A stretch of DNA of 64,000 nucleotides from Paenibacillus sp. BIC5C1 (GCF_032399705.1 NZ_CP135922.1:5518001-5582000); one strand, 5' to 3'. Counted from the first letter of the stretch, positions 10,001-18,847 are shown. Numbers and translations: made by a program. The notes: generated by a model not told the origin, from the letters alone.

Positions 10001-10808
10001 TTGGCACGTCGATTACTTGACCTGCAACTGTACTTGGATCAGTATAACCTTGAGTTCCATGTACATCATTAATTGGACTAGTGGAGTCAATTATGGTGCG
10101 TGATGCTTTTACATCAGTCTTAGAAATCCCTCCATCCCTAATCCATAAATCATGTAGAGAATCTCCATTAGCAACGATATAGAATGCTTCCGTACGTGGA
10201 ATATTGGCAGCCAAGTTAGGGTCCGTGCACCCAGGATAACGTGGCAGATTCCCATTAAAACTTTGCCCCGTGTTTGGGTTTTTGTTTTCGGTTGGCACAC
10301 CACCTGGACAGTTTGGTCCGGGTTCACTGGTATAAACACTTACTTGTCCGCCCCCGGCGCGCCAATACTTACCATTAAAGTTTCCTGAATCACCAGCTGT
10401 CCATCTGTCCCAATAGTAAATTCCACCGTAATTAGAATTATTTTTAGAACGAACAGTATACCTCGTGCCGTTTAAAGTATCTTTTAAATTGTCAGATGCT
10501 TTAATTTCAGTTTTACCTGTAGGGATGGATATTGAACGGAGTACCTTACCGTCCTTGTCTATCCACTCCATCTTTTTAATGATTTTGCCAGGCTTTGAGG
10601 GCACCACGATTGGAACGGTTGGTAAGGTAGGCTTATCCGAGAAATAAAGCCCTCCATAAAGATAATCGTCAGCGTCCCCTTTCATCTCATACGCTATGAT
10701 CTCTGTAATTTCTCCTGCGGCTGATACGGTGTTTAGAAAAATGCTAGTTGGTAGCAACTGCGAAAGGAGAAGCATTAACAACACAATGGGAAGAATTCTG
10801 TTCTTCAA
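7068..10808 (-). CDS. Large secreted protein with an Ig-like domain, function unknown
   Basis: This 1246-residue protein has a signal peptide (hydrophobic 6-26, likely cleavage after VSAAG near 31). The Big2-like Ig domain lies at about 330-418 (LTWSSSNTSTMTVNSSGLV). A Gly/Pro/Ser/Thr-rich middle (about 420-700) leads to a beta-rich C-terminal half without motifs I can name. Cysteines in CTETGCTPGP suggest disulfides outside the cell. I do not recognise a catalytic motif; I believe similar proteins occur widely in Paenibacillus. It lies 19 bases downstream of an SLH-domain gene and is surely co-transcribed with it. It probably sits on or is released from the cell surface. The 5' half looks AT-richer than the 3' half. 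Confidence 0.75.
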   Translation of the reverse strand: MKNRILPIVLLMLLLSQLLPTSIFLNTVSAAGEITEIIAYEMKGDADDYLYGGLYFSDKPTLPTVPIVVPSKPGKIIKKMEWIDKDGKVLRSISIPTGKTEIKASDNLKDTLNGTRYTVRSKNNSNYGGIYYWDRWTAGDSGNFNGKYWRAGGGQVSVYTSEPGPNCPGGVPTENKNPNTGQSFNGNLPRYPGCTDPNLAANIPRTEAFYIVANGDSLHDLWIRDGGISKTDVKASRTIIDSTSPINDVHGTQGYTDPSTVAGQVIDVPSLNLITISFKQTFNNDTYSKYWANPGAKQVWYFSKFRADFDSYTYVYKDKKLKVTYADGTSGLEISGNICVAPNGTTQLTATLTKVDGSVWPLQSHAKLTWSSSNTSTMTVNSSGLVTAVAPTGTATITGHFVDATQALDEKDTFEMTVGSGALCTDSGGGGNQPEIPEGNGSGQCSWTIGSPSQGTVMKQSHMDPGANGVIRADDRDSEKFDVLKGIPTSESLYTNALADEYLFKQDWGKMSGKTTYDCTVEVTYARQWTVPGPQVCTETGCTPGPPVTKTDTQSKTYTFQLFRDYSYWQINNLEVYKINQAEMSNYALPGGKVTMTPSGYTPPSLDSSNDADVNSHVRPANTSSITFTPPLLTGGLNSPPSLPDHTSTLKGMAESNTPQSKVSNDMVNFNGSTIMSSSETTKDGPIPSNIPNPTTINRDVLYKPNNMINNTLINKANTTSSGEIYYELLPGNVNGGINKVFPINGINTVTVHTPVVNYAWVSDDQPHNQKTIPNANRAALILERPFIVRIPTSGQHLDAGSYPGYGNRDYAKYFRIKQVRFPFDVYNEGRSQFIPAKTWVDIPVNQLDTPFYLPVWVDEGDYEIEFRNIAENAPTNFTEQQDANTNLAHHVAADTVPVEVIGRLYDFRVTDISDYNWENVFRKQMGRPEPTGVGYWTGLNSIDGDPRGNLAPFILPIRPGSHPVQGFKNVSVKTGYHIKFDLKTKGNMFGKQDGVRITPSFHFVSRDGSSRQEVDLYYHRGQERLIRIGSAQDLEKRFVVLNARLRNVPITELGDAARYRYTYELTPEEQSQSTLAEYMVGFVDQTSHQKTWVGRYDWLILSSPIRTLIGPKTDIPPGVNVDRAKAAIQRWYGEYSLPADVYAVQKGTDLESLARQHPLDEQSEIFLKDGHIVVNFNIESLQGGNTVAPHLQYIYAPLMNQWQMEGFNRSPENSQGRNWSLKDGDVVFYHADQSSRNDFQSKVPH

Positions 10809-10827
10809 AGGACCACTTCCTAACTTC

Positions 10828-12003
10828 TTAAAGCTCGGATTGTGCTAATTTTTTTTGATAGACAGTAACTCCAGGAGTGGTAATTGTTTCTACTAAAACT
10901 TGTACCGAACCATCATAATAAAGAGCTTTTTTAGGGATCACTAAGCCGTATATTTCCTTTTTGGGATCGTTAGAGCGAATAGGCATTGCTTGATTAATTT
11001 TTACTTTACTAGGTGTACCGTCATAGCCAAGAACAGAAAGGGCAAGTCGGTTCGTTCTATATCCTTGTGGATTCTTATTAACTGTCAGTTCGGAGTCAAG
11101 TAACAAGATATAACACTCATCATTGTCAGAGAATTTCTGTTCTTGTCCCCCGTAGAGCCAGAAGAACTTATCTTTGGATGGGAGCAGTTTTCGATTCGGG
11201 TCTTTCGGATCATTCCAATCAATCGCAATCAGACTGTTTACGCGACCCTGAACAGAACCGTTAGGGGCTGAGACGATAAGATTCGACTGTTTCCATGATT
11301 TAATACCAAATCTGTGATTGGAGTTTTTCGGACCATTAAAGATTTCTTCTGCAACAGTGAAAATATTGGTCTTGTGCCAGTACAGTTCCGCAGCCGCGAC
11401 AGCATACTTATCGGATGCCAATGTCTTACCATCCTTTATCGATAAAACCCGTTCAATAACAGCAATTGCTTGAGCGCGAGTTGTAGTTCCCTCTGGCGAG
11501 ATTTCACCTGGTGCGGTGCCTGTGATAATACCGTTCTTGGTAGCCAAGTACATCCATTGTTTGTCTTCAACGTCGGTAACTCCAAGTGCTCGGACAGCTA
11601 CTTTTGACATTTCCTCTCGAGACATCGGCTTAGTCCAATCCGAATTTGAAAAGTCGCCTGCTTTATAGATCCCTGCTGTTTGGGCAGCGTTGACGTACGA
11701 GGTATACCAACTCCCGGATGCAGAGCCGACCCCCAGATCTAAAGCAGATACCGTCATTTTCACGAATTCTGCTCTGGTAACTACATTATTGGGGAGGAAT
11801 TTCCCATCTGGGAAACCATCGACATAGCCTCGCTGAATAGCCTGAAGGATACTGGATTCTGCCCAATGGCCAGTAATGTCTTTGAATTTTTGTACAACCT
11901 TGATGTCGTCGTTAATTGCAGCTTTTACGGGTTGTGGACCGATAGATGCTTGTGCGGAAAGTAGAGTTAGTGCAGCCACTCCTGTTAATATTACTTTTTT
12001 CAT
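10828..12003 (-). CDS. S-layer homology (SLH) domain surface protein
   Basis: This 391-residue protein has a signal peptide (1-28, cut near VKAA). Three SLH repeats lie at about 40-88 (FKDITGHWAESSI), 98-141 and 148-187. SLH triplets bind pyruvylated secondary cell-wall polymers, so the protein should be anchored to the wall. The C-terminal 190 residues have no family I recognise. AGGAGG stands 7 bases before the ATG. It is the first gene of an operon with the 1246-residue secreted protein 19 bases downstream, so the two may form a surface complex; that is inference. Confidence 0.85.
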   Translation of the reverse strand: MKKVILTGVAALTLLSAQASIGPQPVKAAINDDIKVVQKFKDITGHWAESSILQAIQRGYVDGFPDGKFLPNNVVTRAEFVKMTVSALDLGVGSASGSWYTSYVNAAQTAGIYKAGDFSNSDWTKPMSREEMSKVAVRALGVTDVEDKQWMYLATKNGIITGTAPGEISPEGTTTRAQAIAVIERVLSIKDGKTLASDKYAVAAAELYWHKTNIFTVAEEIFNGPKNSNHRFGIKSWKQSNLIVSAPNGSVQGRVNSLIAIDWNDPKDPNRKLLPSKDKFFWLYGGQEQKFSDNDECYILLLDSELTVNKNPQGYRTNRLALSVLGYDGTPSKVKINQAMPIRSNDPKKEIYGLVIPKKALYYDGSVQVLVETITTPGVTVYQKKLAQSEL

Positions 12004-12100
12004 TTTCTTTCCTCCTATGTACCTTAATATGGGGTAAACTACTGCTTAATACTGCTTGTTTAATACTCTCGTATTTCTTTTCAAAACAAAACCTAAATTT

Positions 12101-12130
12101 GTCATAATAATCAATATTCTACCATGTCAA
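12101..12130 (-). promoter_or_regulatory. Candidate SigA promoter of the SLH operon
   Basis: TTGACA (12125-12130) and TATGAC (12101-12106) are 18 bases apart on the minus strand, about 98 bases before the start codon. The rest of the 12004-12336 gap holds the AGGAGG site and the terminator of the next operon. Confidence 0.4.
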
Positions 12131-12199
12131 TCTAGGCGATTGGTATTGTTTTTTAAAGGCATACCTCCTCCCTAAGAACTAATTCACCTCTTAATGCAC

Positions 12200-12234
12200 A
12201 AAAAAAGGCCACGAATCCGCAGATCCATAGCCTT
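12200..12234 (-). terminator. Intrinsic terminator of the pectin-oligosaccharide transport operon
   Basis: A 13-bp stem with several wobble pairs (AAGGCTATGGATC with GATTCGTGGCCTT) and a TGCG loop is followed by T7 on the minus strand. It lies about 100 bases past the stop of the last binding-protein gene. Confidence 0.8.
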
Positions 12235-12336
12235 ATTCTTTAAGGTGTAATTACTGTTTAATTTTGTAAAAACATCACTCTTTCATAGAATAAACGATTC
12301 CATTCCATTTGACCACTCTTTTTTTCACCAGTTCTA

Positions 12337-13848
12337 TTACTTCCCGTTTAGCTGAGCATAAGACGCTTCAAATTCGGAAATGAGCTGGTCGCCACCGGAT
12401 TTTCTCCAGTTCGCCACTTCCTGTTCCCATCCAGCATCATCGATTTTGCCCATAATATATTTGGTCTGTGCATCCCAGATCATCTGGTCCAGCTCCTGGC
12501 CACGCTCAGTATAGATGGCAGAAGACAAGGTCAGCGCCGGATTGGGAATGGCATACTGCTCATTCTCACGTGCCATCTTTGTGCCCTTCATACCGATTGG
12601 TACATCGACAAGCTCAGGCACGTTATAGCCTTCAACGCTTAGCAGATTGTCACGATAAGGCTTCACTTCACGCTGGTATCCGTCGAAGTCTTTGAACTCG
12701 GTTTTGCCATCCGAAGTCTTCGTATAGTGCACATTTTCCAGACCTCTCAGCTGAAGTGTACTCAGCGGTTCGTCCATCAGTTGATCCAGGAACGTCAGCA
12801 CCTGTTTTAACTGTTCTTCATCCGGTACGGAAGCTTTGGGAATGACAAGCATGCCATAGTTTCCCGGTTCCCCGGCAATTCGAATGCCATTGGGTCCCTG
12901 GAACGGGGCCACATCAATCTCACCATCAGGCACGTTTGGTGTCAGCCGCTGCTGGAATGATTTTCCGTTCTGAGCAACACCGTTCAACTTCATAGCTACG
13001 AGACCGGAGTCGATTTTTTTATCCGCATCGGAAGGGTCCAGTGCAGGAAAGTCACTGTTGATTAATCCCTCACTGAACAGACGATTGAACAGCTTCATTG
13101 TGTCCATATATTCTGTGGTCAGGAATTCAGGGGTAAGTTTACCCGCATCGTCCACACCCCACTTGTTCACCCCACCAATACTTACGGCGATTCGTGTCAG
13201 CGGCGAGGATACACCTTCATTGTACTTTTTGAACAGTACTGTTCCATACGTATCCTCCTTACCGTTACCATCAGGATCATCCTTGCGAATGGAGCGCATC
13301 ACTTCGTACCAGTCATCCAGCGTTTTTGGTACATCCAACTTCAACTTGTCGAACCAGTCCTTACGATACACAATGGCTGTACGCCCGATATCGCGGAAGT
13401 TGGGTACCCCGTACACCTTTCCTTCGATTTTGATATTATCAAAATAGGCCTCCGATTGGGCAGACAGGTTTTTATAATCCTTCAGGTAGGGTCCAATTTC
13501 CCAGAACAGCCCCGTTTTGGCTGCGTTAAATGTTGTGGGTACATAATTCACGCGCATAATGGTCGGCATCTCGCCCGAAGCTACCATGACATTCACTTTA
13601 TCATCAAAAGCAGATTGTGGAATCCATTGTACACTGACATCGGTATTCGTATATTCCTCAATCTTTTGTTCAATCCCGTTCTCCTTGGCTGGCACATCAC
13701 CAACCTGCATTAAAGAAATCGAAATGGGAAGTTTGCCTTCACCTGCCGCAGGCGCTTTTTCTCCCCCACAGCCTGCAAGCAGTCCGGCGGACATTGCACC
13801 AACCACGACCAATCCGCCTAAACGGGACATCCGACCTTTTGGACTCAT
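12337..13848 (-). CDS. Extracellular sugar-binding lipoprotein of an ABC transporter (LplA-type)
   Basis: This 503-residue solute-binding protein of the family 1 (LplA/YtcQ) group has a lipoprotein signal with lipobox LLAGC in the first 30 residues. The start at MSPKGRMSR follows AAAGGAGAG by about 7 bases; the 19 upstream codons are unlikely to be translated. It is plainly homologous along its whole length to the binding protein two genes upstream. Shared features are the signal, a VGDVPAKENG-like opening and near-identical RKDWFDKL, GPNG and AIPNPALTLSS segments. It lies downstream of the GH105 gene, at the end of the operon. It probably binds pectin or rhamnogalacturonan oligosaccharides; the specificity is inferred from context only. 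Confidence 0.88.
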   Translation of the reverse strand: MSPKGRMSRLGGLVVVGAMSAGLLAGCGGEKAPAAGEGKLPISISLMQVGDVPAKENGIEQKIEEYTNTDVSVQWIPQSAFDDKVNVMVASGEMPTIMRVNYVPTTFNAAKTGLFWEIGPYLKDYKNLSAQSEAYFDNIKIEGKVYGVPNFRDIGRTAIVYRKDWFDKLKLDVPKTLDDWYEVMRSIRKDDPDGNGKEDTYGTVLFKKYNEGVSSPLTRIAVSIGGVNKWGVDDAGKLTPEFLTTEYMDTMKLFNRLFSEGLINSDFPALDPSDADKKIDSGLVAMKLNGVAQNGKSFQQRLTPNVPDGEIDVAPFQGPNGIRIAGEPGNYGMLVIPKASVPDEEQLKQVLTFLDQLMDEPLSTLQLRGLENVHYTKTSDGKTEFKDFDGYQREVKPYRDNLLSVEGYNVPELVDVPIGMKGTKMARENEQYAIPNPALTLSSAIYTERGQELDQMIWDAQTKYIMGKIDDAGWEQEVANWRKSGGDQLISEFEASYAQLNGK

Positions 13849-14028
13849 GAACCATCTCTCCTTTGGATAAAGGTTATGTACATAAGCACTCCGATGACAG
13901 AACAACCTTCTGATCGCTGTTATCCCCAGATTTTTTTGATTCCCTTCTTCAGAAGGGAAAATCCGGTGATAAAGGCGAACGCTTCGCTTCCTCAGGTTAT
14001 TTCTGTCCTCTCCGTTCTCATGTACATG

Positions 14029-15141
14029 TTAGTTGGGCTTGTAAAGTTCCATCTCCACTCCTGCCAAAATAAACGGAGCTACCGATTTCGGATCATTGAT
14101 CCGAATGGATTCTGTCACATAATACTCGTACGACCCGTCACGATACGGGGTACCGCCCAGACCTGCCCCTCCGTTACACTGTGTCAGGGACAATACACCT
14201 TCACGGTCCGTTTGCAGCAGATGCAACAGCAGACCCTGATAACCCTTTTCTGCGATCGTTTGAAACTTGCCGCTCAAATAACCCTTACGTACCCCCTTCG
14301 CCAGTGCATACACAAACATTGAGGTTCCCGATGCCTCCAAATAATTACGCTCACGCCCTGGTTGATCAAGCAAATGAGGCCATAATCCGGACTGTTGGTC
14401 CTGTACATGTACAAGCGCATTCGCTACACGTTCGAAAATCCCCACAATCTGACCGCGCTGCTCATGATCAACAGGCAAATGATCCAATGTATCCACTACC
14501 GCCATAACATACCAGCCCATCGCCCGGCTCCATACATGCGGAGAGCATCCGGTTTCTCCCGAGCTCCAGCGCTGTTCCCTGCTCTCATCCCAGGCATGGT
14601 ACAGCAGACCGCTACGTGGATCACGTGTACGTTTCTCCACCAGCAGCAGCTGTAATGCCGCCTTGTCAAACCACTTTTCTTCACCAGTAACCGCACCATA
14701 CTGCGTTAGGAACGGCGTGGCCATATACAGCCCATCCAGCCACATCTGGAACGGATAGATTTTCTTGTGCCAAAATCCGCCTTCGCTCGTACGGGGCTGT
14801 CCCTTAAGCTGTACCATGAGCAAATCTGCGGCTTTACGGTATTTCTCGTCACCCGTTTTGTCCAGCAACAGGAACAGCGATTTCCCCTGGTTAATCTGGT
14901 CCAGGTTATACTCCTCTACCGCATAGGAGCGAATCGAGCCATCCTCCTGAATGAAGTTATCCATCAGTTCACGGATGTAGTCAAAATATTTCTGTTCTCC
15001 AGTATGGGTGTACAGCTCTTCCAGCGCTTTCAGCAGACAACCATTTTCATAATGCCAGGTCGGATACAACTCATGATTGCGATAACTTTCCATGAACTGT
15101 TCAGCCATCCGTACCGGTGTAAATTGCAGGGTTTCTTTCAT
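14029..15141 (-). CDS. Unsaturated rhamnogalacturonyl/glucuronyl hydrolase (GH105, YteR/YesR-like)
   Basis: This 370-residue protein has an (alpha/alpha)6-barrel-like pattern and the family motifs GLLYHAWDES, WSRAMGWY and AVVDTLDHLP. There is no signal peptide, so it acts in the cytoplasm. GH105 enzymes hydrate and release the terminal unsaturated uronic acid made by pectate or rhamnogalacturonan lyases. AGCGGAGG precedes the ATG. It sits between two LplA-type binding-protein genes (23 bases after one) and downstream of two permease genes, so it should process what the transporter brings in. The exact linkage (rhamnogalacturonan or other uronates) cannot be read from sequence. Confidence 0.9.
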   Translation of the reverse strand: MKETLQFTPVRMAEQFMESYRNHELYPTWHYENGCLLKALEELYTHTGEQKYFDYIRELMDNFIQEDGSIRSYAVEEYNLDQINQGKSLFLLLDKTGDEKYRKAADLLMVQLKGQPRTSEGGFWHKKIYPFQMWLDGLYMATPFLTQYGAVTGEEKWFDKAALQLLLVEKRTRDPRSGLLYHAWDESREQRWSSGETGCSPHVWSRAMGWYVMAVVDTLDHLPVDHEQRGQIVGIFERVANALVHVQDQQSGLWPHLLDQPGRERNYLEASGTSMFVYALAKGVRKGYLSGKFQTIAEKGYQGLLLHLLQTDREGVLSLTQCNGGAGLGGTPYRDGSYEYYVTESIRINDPKSVAPFILAGVEMELYKPN

Positions 15142-15164
15142 GATGTTCCTCCGCTTCCGGCTTT

Positions 15165-16664
15165 TTATTTAGCCTGTTTTTTGTAGTCTTCGGCATATTC
15201 CTCACGAATTTTGGTACCGCCCGCATTGCCCCAATTCTCAATTTCCTGTTTCCAGCCATTTTCATCGATTTTGCCCATAATATATTTGGTCTGCGCATCC
15301 GCAATCATCTGATCCAGATCTGCCCCACGGTCGCCATAAGTAGACGAATACAAGGTTAATGCAGGGTTTGGTACAGCATGTTCCGCCAGCTCTTTGGCAA
15401 GTTCCGTACCCTTCTCACCGAGTTCGGTATCTTTCAATTTCGGGACATTGTACCCTTCTACGTAAGGCAAGTTATCACGATATGGCTTCACTTCACGCTG
15501 GAATGCATCGAAGTCACTCATCTCCACTTGGTCTTCGCCAGCTTTCTTGTAATGTTTGTCTTCAATACCACGCATCAGCAGCGTCGCCATCTCCGGGTCC
15601 ATCAATTTATCAAGGAAAGACAACAGGTTTTTCAACTCGTCTTCCGATTTCACCGTTGCTTTTGGGAAAGCCAGAATACCGGAGTTACCTGTCTGTCCTG
15701 CCACACGGTCACCACTCACGCCAAGCAAACCTGCAATGTCTACTACGCCATCCGGGTCGTTCTTGGACAGACGCTCTTGCTGGCTCTTTCCGTTCTGGGC
15801 GACACCGATACGCATGCCGACAACGCCAGTATCATATTTCTTCTCCGCTTCTGTGGAGTCAAATACGGCAAAGTCCTGGTTCAGCAGTTTCTCGCTATAC
15901 AAACGTTTCAGCAAATCCAGCACCTGCATATATTCCGGTGTCATGAATTCCGGCGTAAAACTGCCGTCATCCTCTACCTTCCACTTGTTTGGTGCACCAA
16001 AACTTACGCCAAGACGTGTAGTGAAAGAATATTGATCCTCGTTATACTTTTTGAAAAGCATTAGTCCAAACGTATTATCCTGACCATCTCCATCCGGATC
16101 GGAGGTCGCAAGCGTCTTGATCGTTTCATACCATTCATCCGGTGTCGTTGGTACCTTGAGATTCAACTTATCAAACCAGTCTTTACGGTAAATCACCGTT
16201 GCACGAGCAATATCAGAGAATACGGGTACCCCGTAGATTTTGCCTTCCACCTTGATATTGTCAAAGAAACGCTCATTCTGTGCAGACAGATTTTTATAAT
16301 CCTTCAGTAAAGGTCCAACTTCCCAGAAAACATCGTTACGCATCGCACTGGTTACGGTTGGGTTATACTGCACTTTCACAATTTTGGGCATATCGCTGGA
16401 TGCAATCATGACATTAATTTTGTCATTGTAAGCCGAAGCCGGAATCCACTGAATGTCCAGCTTGGTGTTCGTATACGCCTCGATCTTTTGCTGGACCTCA
16501 TTGCCTTTGCTTGGTACATCACCGACCTGTGCTATTGCAATGGACACGTTCTGCACGCCGCCCTCGGCAGCCTGACCTTCATCCGATCCGCATCCTGCCA
16601 GCAGGCCTGTTACCAATGCCAGTGTGCTCAAGACAGCTACGGCTTTCTTTTTTGTTGCTTTCAT
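15165..16664 (-). CDS. Extracellular sugar-binding lipoprotein of an ABC transporter (LplA-type)
   Basis: This 499-residue solute-binding protein has a lipoprotein signal (lipobox GLLAGC, Cys25) and the opening IAIAQVGDVPSKGNEVQQKI, typical of the LplA/YtcQ group. It follows the second permease gene by 67 bases, with GGGGAGG before the ATG, and is probably the main binding protein of this importer. A close paralogue lies two genes downstream. The cluster resembles the ytePQR/lplABC/ytcPQ rhamnogalacturonan region of B. subtilis, which is the basis for the substrate guess. Confidence 0.9.
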   Translation of the reverse strand: MKATKKKAVAVLSTLALVTGLLAGCGSDEGQAAEGGVQNVSIAIAQVGDVPSKGNEVQQKIEAYTNTKLDIQWIPASAYNDKINVMIASSDMPKIVKVQYNPTVTSAMRNDVFWEVGPLLKDYKNLSAQNERFFDNIKVEGKIYGVPVFSDIARATVIYRKDWFDKLNLKVPTTPDEWYETIKTLATSDPDGDGQDNTFGLMLFKKYNEDQYSFTTRLGVSFGAPNKWKVEDDGSFTPEFMTPEYMQVLDLLKRLYSEKLLNQDFAVFDSTEAEKKYDTGVVGMRIGVAQNGKSQQERLSKNDPDGVVDIAGLLGVSGDRVAGQTGNSGILAFPKATVKSEDELKNLLSFLDKLMDPEMATLLMRGIEDKHYKKAGEDQVEMSDFDAFQREVKPYRDNLPYVEGYNVPKLKDTELGEKGTELAKELAEHAVPNPALTLYSSTYGDRGADLDQMIADAQTKYIMGKIDENGWKQEIENWGNAGGTKIREEYAEDYKKQAK

Positions 16665-16731
16665 TAAACGAAAACCTCCCCTTTTTTTTATACAGTCATG
16701 AACCCGTTCTGATGTACAACCATGCGCAATT

Positions 16732-17604
16732 TCAACCTTTTACCGATCCCAGCATCACTCCTTTGGCAAAGTGTTTTTGCAGGAACGGATACACCAGCAT
16801 GATTGGAATCGTGGAGAACACGATAACGGCCATGCGAATGGTGAGTGGCTGAATCTCGGTTTCTTCAATACTCGTATCCCCAATACGGCTCTGAGCCAGA
16901 ATGACAATTTCCCGCAGCCACACCTGTACGGGCCATTTTTCACTATCATTGATATAAATAACAGCGTTGAAGAAGCTGTTCCAGTGAGCCACCGCGTAAA
17001 AGAGAGAGAATGTAGCCATGGCTGGCATCGACAAAGGCAAAACAATACGGAACAATACGCCCACATCGTTGCATCCATCCATTTTGGCGGCATCCTCCAG
17101 TTCGTCCGGAATGGCTTGGAAGAAGTTCTTAAGTACGATCAGGTTGAACGCACTTATGGCGGTAGGTAGCATCAGAGACCATAATGTATCGGTAAGGTGC
17201 AATGATTTTACGACAAAGTAGGTTGGGATCATTCCGCCGCTGAACAGCATGGTGAACAGTACACCCAGCAAGATCGGCTGACGTCCACGCAAGTATCTTC
17301 TGGAGAGCGGATACGCCATCAACGACGTGAACAACAGATTAAGCAGTGTTCCGATGACGGTGATGTAGATGGATACACCCAGACTGCGAATCAATGTGTC
17401 TGTAGAGAAAATGTAACGGTAAGCAGCGAGGGAGAATTCTTTTGGAAAAAGAATGAATCCTCCCTTGGCCACTTCATGCGGGCTAGTAAACGAGACGGCC
17501 AAAATATAAATGAACGGGATAACGGTCACGATTCCGATCAAAAGTAGAAAACCATGATTGAGGATATCAAAGATCCGGTTGCCCCACGTTTTATCCTGTT
17601 GCAT
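16732..17604 (-). CDS. ABC sugar transporter permease (LplC/YtcP-type)
   Basis: This 290-residue membrane protein has six predicted transmembrane segments. The inner-membrane EAA motif is at DELEDAAKMDGCNDVGVLFR, and the PLSMPAMAT loop docks on the ATPase. The start at MQQDKTW is chosen from AGGAGTG 9 bases upstream; the 14 upstream codons overlap the intergenic region. The gene directly follows the other permease gene (45-base gap). No ATPase gene is nearby. As in Bacillus, a shared MsmX-type ATPase elsewhere probably energises the importer. Confidence 0.92.
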   Translation of the reverse strand: MQQDKTWGNRIFDILNHGFLLLIGIVTVIPFIYILAVSFTSPHEVAKGGFILFPKEFSLAAYRYIFSTDTLIRSLGVSIYITVIGTLLNLLFTSLMAYPLSRRYLRGRQPILLGVLFTMLFSGGMIPTYFVVKSLHLTDTLWSLMLPTAISAFNLIVLKNFFQAIPDELEDAAKMDGCNDVGVLFRIVLPLSMPAMATFSLFYAVAHWNSFFNAVIYINDSEKWPVQVWLREIVILAQSRIGDTSIEETEIQPLTIRMAVIVFSTIPIMLVYPFLQKHFAKGVMLGSVKG

Positions 17605-17649
17605 TTTAATGTTCACTCCTGTCTGGTGAAGAACGTCTGCAGCCAATCA

Positions 17650-18603
17650 TTAGTAGACGCCTTCCTCCCCGAATTTTTTGGCCATCGTGTTGGCACCCAG
17701 TACAAGCGCCAGTCCGACCACCGACTTGAACAAACCGACAGCAGCACTGTAACTGTACTGTGCCTGTGTGAGACCTTTGGTGTAGACGTAGGTATCAAAT
17801 ACCTCTCCCACATCCCGGTTCGTCGGCGTCAGCATCAGGAAGATCTGTTCAAAGCCTGTATCCAGGAAGTTCCCCAGACGCAGAATGAGCAAAATAATGA
17901 TCGTACTGCGGATGGCAGGCAGCGTAATATGCCATGTCTGGCGCCAACGATTGGCACCATCCATCCGTGCAGCTTCATAGAGCTGTGTATCTACACCGGA
18001 AAGTGCCGCCAGGAAAATAATCGTGCCCCAGCCCACCTCTTTCCAGATGGATTGTCCAACAATCATCGTTCGAAACCAGCCAGGCTCAAGCAGGAACGCC
18101 ACTTTTTGTCCCGTCAGGTTATAAAGTAATTCGTTAATAGCGCCGCCCTCGGTTGTGAACAGCATGTAGAACACACCAACCACAACAACCCAGGAAACAA
18201 AGTGCGGAACATATACCAGCGTCTGTACAAATCGTTTGAACCGTTCACGGCGAACTTCATTCATCATGAGTGCCAATACAATGGGCAGCGGGAAGAAGAA
18301 CACCATATTATAGATCGCTAACAAAAACGTATTTCGGAACAAGGTCCAGAACTGCGGTTCCCCGAAGAAACGCTGGAAGTGCTTGAACCCTACCCAGTCA
18401 CTGCCCAGGATGCCCTTGTAAGGCGTGTAATCCTGAAAAGCCATCGTAATGCCGTACATGGGTATGTATTTGAAAATAACAAAGTAAAGCACGCCCGGTA
18501 TCAACATAATATAGAGCCACCGGTTTTTGATGATGTCCCTCCACAGCAGGTTTTTGTCACTGCGGGTAGCGGGTCGTGTTCGAGCCGCCGTTTCGGCTTT
18601 CAT
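17650..18603 (-). CDS. ABC sugar transporter permease (LplB/YteP-type)
   Basis: This 317-residue protein has six transmembrane segments and the EAA loop YEAARMDGANRWRQTWHITL. It is the first gene of the transport operon. I start at MKAETAAR because GGGGAGG lies 7 bases upstream; the longer frame would start inside the cre site. It pairs with the downstream permease to form the membrane channel for pectin-type oligosaccharides. The cre box 18 bases ahead of the start points to CcpA-mediated catabolite repression of the whole operon. Confidence 0.92.
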   Translation of the reverse strand: MKAETAARTRPATRSDKNLLWRDIIKNRWLYIMLIPGVLYFVIFKYIPMYGITMAFQDYTPYKGILGSDWVGFKHFQRFFGEPQFWTLFRNTFLLAIYNMVFFFPLPIVLALMMNEVRRERFKRFVQTLVYVPHFVSWVVVVGVFYMLFTTEGGAINELLYNLTGQKVAFLLEPGWFRTMIVGQSIWKEVGWGTIIFLAALSGVDTQLYEAARMDGANRWRQTWHITLPAIRSTIIILLILRLGNFLDTGFEQIFLMLTPTNRDVGEVFDTYVYTKGLTQAQYSYSAAVGLFKSVVGLALVLGANTMAKKFGEEGVY

Positions 18604-18620
18604 AATGTCTTCCTCCCCAC

Positions 18621-18638
18621 ATTGGAAACGATTACAAA
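18621..18638 (-). promoter_or_regulatory. cre site (CcpA operator) of the transport operon
   Basis: ATTGGAAACGATTACAAA matches the 18-base cre consensus WWTGNAARCGNWWWCAWW at every position (read on the plus strand; the site is near-palindromic). It lies a few bases upstream of the first permease gene's ribosome site. Confidence 0.8.
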
Positions 18639-18847
18639 ATATCACTTCCTGAATTCATGTCTTCATTGTGGAGGATAAACGGGTGACTGGCTATCGTCTC
18701 GTTTTAGCTTCTTATTTTCCCTTGTGCAGCAAGGGTTTAAGGCATTGGTAACTCTGCGCTGCTCTCCTGAATGAACCACTTTTAACCTTCGATACTCCCG
18801 TCTTAACTCTGCTCCAAACACAGAACAAAGGATGACCATAAAACAAA

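Noticed and set aside
13940..13959. Hairpin TTCCCTTCT/AGAAGGGAA between the GH105 and last binding-protein genes
   Set aside because: On the transcribed (minus) strand it is followed by A7 and not T, so it is not an intrinsic terminator; the operon probably continues through it.
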